In this document: positions 4,893 to 8,365 of the stretch, piece after piece
How the letters are laid out: each line of letters opens with the position of its first letter
How positions within the stretch are numbered: the first letter of the stretch is position 1
DNA from: JAHFJA01 sp964357385
GTDB lineage: Bacteria > Patescibacteriota > Patescibacteriia > JACQRZ01
Direction: 5' to 3'
DNA length: 8,365 bases
Assembly: GCA_964357385.1 (NCBI GenBank)
Contig: CAYHKW010000045.1
Location: forward strand, 1-8,365
Notes under the pieces: model-generated
Database searches by the model: none
What the model was told of the DNA's origin: nothing
What the model saw: the letters and a program-made list of their open reading frames with translations, nothing else
Program-made: the position numbers and the translations under genes

Positions 4893-5000
4893 GTATATAC
4901 GAGCCACGCTCATACTTGTTATGCTTGTTTTTATCAAGAACAGATACTCGTTCAAAGAACGAGGCTTTGTTCAAGATAATCGGCTGGGACAATAACCTTG
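4893..5000 (-). ncRNA. Structured scaffold RNA, copy 4 (most diverged)
   Basis: Fourth scaffold copy. Stem two is now CTCGTTC/GAACGAG (4947-4953 with 4957-4963), replacing CTTAGTTC/GAATTAAG by paired changes. The last hairpin is TATGAGC/GCTCGTA (4914-4898) with a G-U pair. The block TTATTGTCCCAGCCGATTAT is unchanged. Pairing is kept despite base changes, which is the best evidence in the window for selection on RNA structure. Confidence 0.78.
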
Positions 5001-5005
5001 GTTGC

Positions 5006-5034
5006 AGGCTAGCAGGCTATAATGAGGCTGTCAA
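5006..5034 (-). promoter_or_regulatory. Promoter of RNA unit 4
   Basis: TTGACA (5034-5029), 17-nt spacer, TAGCCT (5011-5006) on the minus strand. The -35 begins 5 bp after the stop codon of xthA, with no terminator between, so read-through from the housekeeping operon is possible. Confidence 0.75.
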
Positions 5035-5039
5035 GACAC

Positions 5040-5798
5040 CTACCTCCCCTTAATCTCAATCCCCACCGGGCAGTGATCTGATCCCAGCACATCAGGCATG
5101 ATCGCCACACTCTTTACTGACGGTAAAAACGATGCTGAAACGCAGAAATAATCAATGCGCCAACCAATATTGCGAAGACGGGCATCTGCCATATAACTCC
5201 ACCAAGTATATTGTCCAGGGCTGTCATCAAATGCGCGATAGGCGTCAACAAAGCCAGCAGCAACGATATTATCAAACCCTTGGCGTTCTTCGTCGGTAAA
5301 GCCTGCATTGCGGCGATTGGACGACGGATTAGCTAAGTCGATTTCCTTATGAGCAACATTAAGATCACCGCAAAATACCACTGGCTTCTTTGCTTCCAAG
5401 TATTTGAGGTATGCAAGAAAATCTCTGTCCCATTGCATTCTATAGGAAAGACGAGCAAGGTCCCGCTTTGAGTTAGGAGTATAGACGGTGACGAGATAAT
5501 AGTTGGGAAATTCCAACGCGATGACTCGCCCTTCCTGATCATGTCCCGCAATACCTATACCATGCCCAACACTGAGTGGTTTTTTGCGAGAAAAAATCGC
5601 GGTACCGGAGTATCCTTTTTTCTCAGCCGAATTCCAGTGATGATACGGATAATCCTTCATGATTTCATCCACTTGCTCTTGATTTGCTTTTGTTTCCTGC
5701 AAACACATGATATCCGGCGCCTCATCTTCGATAAAATCAAGAAACCCCTTGCCAAGAATTGCTCGTATACCGTTTACGTTCCAAGAAATTATTTTCAT
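5040..5798 (-). CDS. xthA: Exodeoxyribonuclease III (AP endonuclease), 252 aa
   Basis: Base-excision repair enzyme that nicks at abasic sites and removes blocked 3' ends; cytoplasmic and Mg-dependent. The catalytic set of the ExoIII family is complete: Asn7 (SWNVNGIRA), Glu35 (CLQETKA), Tyr106 (VYTPN), Asp145 and Asn147 (GDLNVAH), Asp216 (WRIDYF), Asp241 and His242 (GSDHCP). The length is normal. I chose the ATG at 5798 because the protein then begins MKIISWNVNG, as in the family; a longer reading would extend into topA. There is no Shine-Dalgarno sequence and the gap to the topA stop is 19 nt, so translation is probably coupled to topA. It is the last gene of the dprA-topA-xthA operon. Confidence 0.96.
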   Translation of the reverse strand: MKIISWNVNGIRAILGKGFLDFIEDEAPDIMCLQETKANQEQVDEIMKDYPYHHWNSAEKKGYSGTAIFSRKKPLSVGHGIGIAGHDQEGRVIALEFPNYYLVTVYTPNSKRDLARLSYRMQWDRDFLAYLKYLEAKKPVVFCGDLNVAHKEIDLANPSSNRRNAGFTDEERQGFDNIVAAGFVDAYRAFDDSPGQYTWWSYMADARLRNIGWRIDYFCVSASFLPSVKSVAIMPDVLGSDHCPVGIEIKGR

Positions 5799-5817
5799 AT
5801 CGTGAGAGTGCGTTATT

Positions 5818-8004
5818 CTATTCTGCCGGGATTGTTTCAGGAGACGCATCAACGGGTGCGTCGCCCGGCGTTTCCGGTTTTGTCCATGATGCAAATTCAC
5901 ATTCCGGATAGCGGTCACATCCGTAAAACATTTTCCCCCGCTTGGTTTTCTTTTCGACCACGTTTCCCTTGCCGCAATCAGGGCACTTGATGCCTAATTT
6001 TTTCAATGACAAAGAACGGATATTTTTACATTCGGGATATTTGCTACATCCAAGAAACTTTCCAAAACGACCCGTCTTTATAACCATAGGTGATCCACAT
6101 TTTTCACACGGCTCTGCTTCGGTAATTGCTTTCTGATCTTCTTCTTGCTCTTCTTTTGATTCAATCGGCTTTGTATTTTTACACTCTGGATATCCCGTAC
6201 AGGCAAAAAACTTACCAAAACGACCCATCTTTATCACCATTGGCTTACCACACTTTTCACAGACTTCGTCAGTCGCTTCTTCAGTGAGTTCTTTTTTAGA
6301 GAGCTCTTTATCTTTTTCTTTGAGGTTCTTTTTGAACGGGGTATAAAAATCACGCAAAAGAGGCACCCATTCTTTTTTGCCGTGCGCTACTTCATCGAGA
6401 TCATCTTCCATTCGCGCAGTAAATTCATAATCAACAATATTGGGGAAATGCTCTACCAATATATCATTCACCAACACCGCCATTTCAGTTGGCTTGAGAC
6501 GGTTCTCTTCCTTCACCACATACTTACGCTCAATGATCGTACTGATGGTCGGCGCATAGGTGGAAGGACGACCAATACCATGCTCTTCGAGTATTTTTAC
6601 CAATCCCGCTTCACTATATCGTGCAGGTGGTTTGGTAAAGTGCTGTAAGGGCTCAAATTTCTCTAATGTGAGATCATCCCCTTTCTTAACAGAAGGCAAC
6701 AATACTTCTTCACGATCGGTTTGATAGACTTTGGTAAACCCATCAAATTTTTCAATCTGACCGGTTGCACGAAAAACATATCCGGTTGATTTCTTCCCAG
6801 CAAGAGTGTCGATATCAATTGTGGTCGCTTCATACAAAGCATCAGGCATCTGGGTTGCTACCGATCGTCTCCAAATCAAATCATACAGCTTATACTGCGC
6901 ATCCGTGAGATGGCCTTTCACGGATTCAGGAGTACGCGATACCACGGTAGGTCTGATGGCTTCATGAGCCTCCTGGGCGAGCTTTGACTTGGTTGTATAG
7001 GTCTTTGGACCTTTCGCATACTTGTCGCCGTATTGTGCTTTCAAGAGCTCTTGTGTCTCAGTCAAAAACTTTTCAGAAAGATTCACCGAGTCAGTACGCA
7101 TGTAGGTGATGTATCCCCCATCTTCTTCAGAGCCTGCTTCAATACCTTCATAGAGTTGTTGGGCAAACATCATGGTTTGCTTGGGAGAAAATCGCAAGCG
7201 ACGGTTTGCATCCTGTTGCAAGGTCGACGTTGTAAACGGCGTTGGCGGTTTACGGGTCGTATCTTTCATCGTCATGTCCTTCACTTGATACGATGCCTTT
7301 TCGAGTGTTTTTAAAATGTCTTGTGCTTCTTTTTCATTATGGATATCAAACTTGTCCAATGTCTTTCCATTGGCTGAATGCAGGCTTGCGTGAAATTGGA
7401 CTTTTGTCTTATCGCTTACATCAATTTCAATCGTCCAATATTCTTGAGGAACAAATGCATTGATTTCTTTTTCACGCTCAACCACCAAACGCACTGCAAC
7501 TGATTGAACGCGACCAGCAGATAATCCACGTGCTACTTTTTTCCATAAAAATGGTGAGAGCTCATACCCCACCAAACGATCAAGTATGCGACGCGCCTGT
7601 TGTGCATCGACAAGGTTATTATTTAAAAGACGGGGGTTTTCCAAGGCATGCATCACCGCTGTCTTGGTGATTTCATGAAACGCGATACGCTTCACTTTGT
7701 TATCAGGTACTTTGAGAATCTGTTGCAAATGCCAAGAGATGGCTTCCCCTTCGCGGTCTTCATCAGTTGCGAAGTAGACATCTTCGGATGACTTAGCAAG
7801 TTTTTTTAATTCAGTGGCGCGTTTTTGGTTTGCTTTGGGAATTTCATATTCAGGCTCAAAATCATGCTCAATATCTACCCCCATTTTGCTTTTTGGCAAA
7901 TCACGAATATGACCAAAAGAAGACTCCACGCGGTAGTCTTTCCCTAAAAATTTGCTAATTGTTTTTGCTTTCGTCGGAGACTCAACAATAACCAAATGTT
8001 TCAT
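5818..8004 (-). CDS. topA: DNA topoisomerase I (type IA), 728 aa
   Basis: Relaxes negative supercoils by transient single-strand breakage. The N-terminal Toprim domain shows Glu8 (IVESPTKAK) and the DxDxE triad Asp81, Asp83, Glu85 (TDEDREGEAISWHL). The catalytic tyrosine is Tyr301 in YITYMRTDS. HGIGRPSTYAPTIS (475-488) is the conserved segment of the type IA core. Three C-terminal zinc ribbons follow: Cys582/585/602/608, Cys633/636/653/659 and Cys674/677/696/702. A short acidic, Pro-rich tail ends the protein. The length is typical of bacterial enzymes with a zinc-ribbon tail. It starts 10 nt after the dprA stop, with no evident Shine-Dalgarno sequence, consistent with coupling. Coding looks intact. 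Confidence 0.98.
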   Translation of the reverse strand: MKHLVIVESPTKAKTISKFLGKDYRVESSFGHIRDLPKSKMGVDIEHDFEPEYEIPKANQKRATELKKLAKSSEDVYFATDEDREGEAISWHLQQILKVPDNKVKRIAFHEITKTAVMHALENPRLLNNNLVDAQQARRILDRLVGYELSPFLWKKVARGLSAGRVQSVAVRLVVEREKEINAFVPQEYWTIEIDVSDKTKVQFHASLHSANGKTLDKFDIHNEKEAQDILKTLEKASYQVKDMTMKDTTRKPPTPFTTSTLQQDANRRLRFSPKQTMMFAQQLYEGIEAGSEEDGGYITYMRTDSVNLSEKFLTETQELLKAQYGDKYAKGPKTYTTKSKLAQEAHEAIRPTVVSRTPESVKGHLTDAQYKLYDLIWRRSVATQMPDALYEATTIDIDTLAGKKSTGYVFRATGQIEKFDGFTKVYQTDREEVLLPSVKKGDDLTLEKFEPLQHFTKPPARYSEAGLVKILEEHGIGRPSTYAPTISTIIERKYVVKEENRLKPTEMAVLVNDILVEHFPNIVDYEFTARMEDDLDEVAHGKKEWVPLLRDFYTPFKKNLKEKDKELSKKELTEEATDEVCEKCGKPMVIKMGRFGKFFACTGYPECKNTKPIESKEEQEEDQKAITEAEPCEKCGSPMVIKTGRFGKFLGCSKYPECKNIRSLSLKKLGIKCPDCGKGNVVEKKTKRGKMFYGCDRYPECEFASWTKPETPGDAPVDASPETIPAE

Positions 8005-8014
8005 ATCTGCGATG

Positions 8015-8365
8015 TTACGTTTTTACATAATACATATTTCCGACGTTTCGCACTACCCCTCGCATCTCAAGCATCAAAAGGGCACTGCTGACCATATGGC
8101 TTTCACGCTTACATATTTGGATCAGGGTGTCAATATGGACAGGATCACTACTCATTGTAGCAAGGATTACCGCTTCTATCTCGTTTTCGGGGGTACTTTC
8201 TGGTCGAGCATACTCTTTTGGCAAATCCAAGAACTCAAATGCCTCAAAAATATCTTGGAGCGACGTAACTAATTTTGCTCCTTTTCGTATTAGCGCATGA
8301 GGGCCTTCTGACAATGGATCAGTGAGCGGGCCGGGCAATGCAAACACATCACGGTCTTGTTCTAA
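8015..8365 (-). CDS. dprA: DNA processing protein DprA, C-terminal part (cut by window edge)
   Basis: Single-strand DNA-binding protein that loads RecA during natural transformation. Only the last 116 codons are in the window; the reading frame is open to the edge. The visible protein begins LEQDRDVFALPGPLTDPLSE, which matches the end of the Rossmann-like DprA core (DVFAVPG, then a GxNxLIxxGA-like segment, here GPHALIRKGAKLV). A C-terminal winged-helix domain follows at about the last 60 residues, ending in VVRNVGNMYYVKT. It lies 10 nt upstream of topA, the common dprA-topA order. Its role in a CPR cell would fit DNA uptake. Confidence 0.92.
   Translation of the reverse strand, partial: LEQDRDVFALPGPLTDPLSEGPHALIRKGAKLVTSLQDIFEAFEFLDLPKEYARPESTPENEIEAVILATMSSDPVHIDTLIQICKRESHMVSSALLMLEMRGVVRNVGNMYYVKT

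Noticed and set aside
4728..4955. 75-aa minus-strand open frame in unit 4
   Set aside because: It spans scaffold hairpins and repeats that also occur in copies where the frame is not kept.
5799..5918. N-terminal extension of xthA by 40 residues
   Set aside because: The family starts at MKIISWNVNG; the extra residues overlap topA in another frame and look unrelated.
5541..5990. 149-aa plus-strand open frame opposite xthA and topA
   Set aside because: It is the antisense shadow of two well-conserved genes, with no ribosome site or domain of its own.

Overview
The window looks like a bacterial chromosome segment, most plausibly from a Patescibacteria/CPR (Parcubacteria-like) genome. That placement is an inference from the style of the superoxide dismutase, a bacterial archaemetzincin, compact genes and an unusual Cas12/TnpB-like protein; no rRNA or other taxonomic marker is present.

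Layout: (1) 28-621 (+), an Fe/Mn superoxide dismutase, converges on (2) an archaemetzincin metalloprotease, 668-1342 (-), with a shared bidirectional terminator between them. (3) 1378-5034 is an accessory island. Its centre is a two-gene minus-strand operon: a 67-aa charged helical protein (3567-3770) overlapping a 594-aa protein (1799-3583). The C-terminal part of the large protein reads as a Cas12/TnpB RuvC fold whose first catalytic Asp is replaced by His and whose zinc finger is gone. Around this operon lie four copies of one non-coding transcription unit, two on the plus strand (from about 1456 and 3919) and two on the minus strand (from about 4599 and 5000). Each has a TTGACA-N17-TAGYCT promoter, a scaffold RNA of about 110 nt with three or four hairpins, a short degenerate repeat/unique-sequence array (repeats about 35 nt, unique segments mostly 33-35 nt), and an intrinsic terminator. 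(4) 5040-8365 (-) is a housekeeping operon dprA (C-terminal part only) - topA - xthA, transcribed toward the island.

Interpretation: the island resembles a compact, adaptation-free CRISPR-like system in which scaffold and guide lie on a single transcript (a natural single-guide design), paired with a probably nuclease-dead Cas12-like effector. A DNA-binding or silencing role would fit better than cleavage. The structured RNAs and the RuvC relationship can be seen in the sequence; the functional link between RNAs and protein is inferred from proximity and analogy with nuclease-dead type V effectors (Cas12k, Cas12m) and dead TnpB relatives. No cas1, cas2 or cas4, no transposase gene and no tRNA or rRNA gene are visible.
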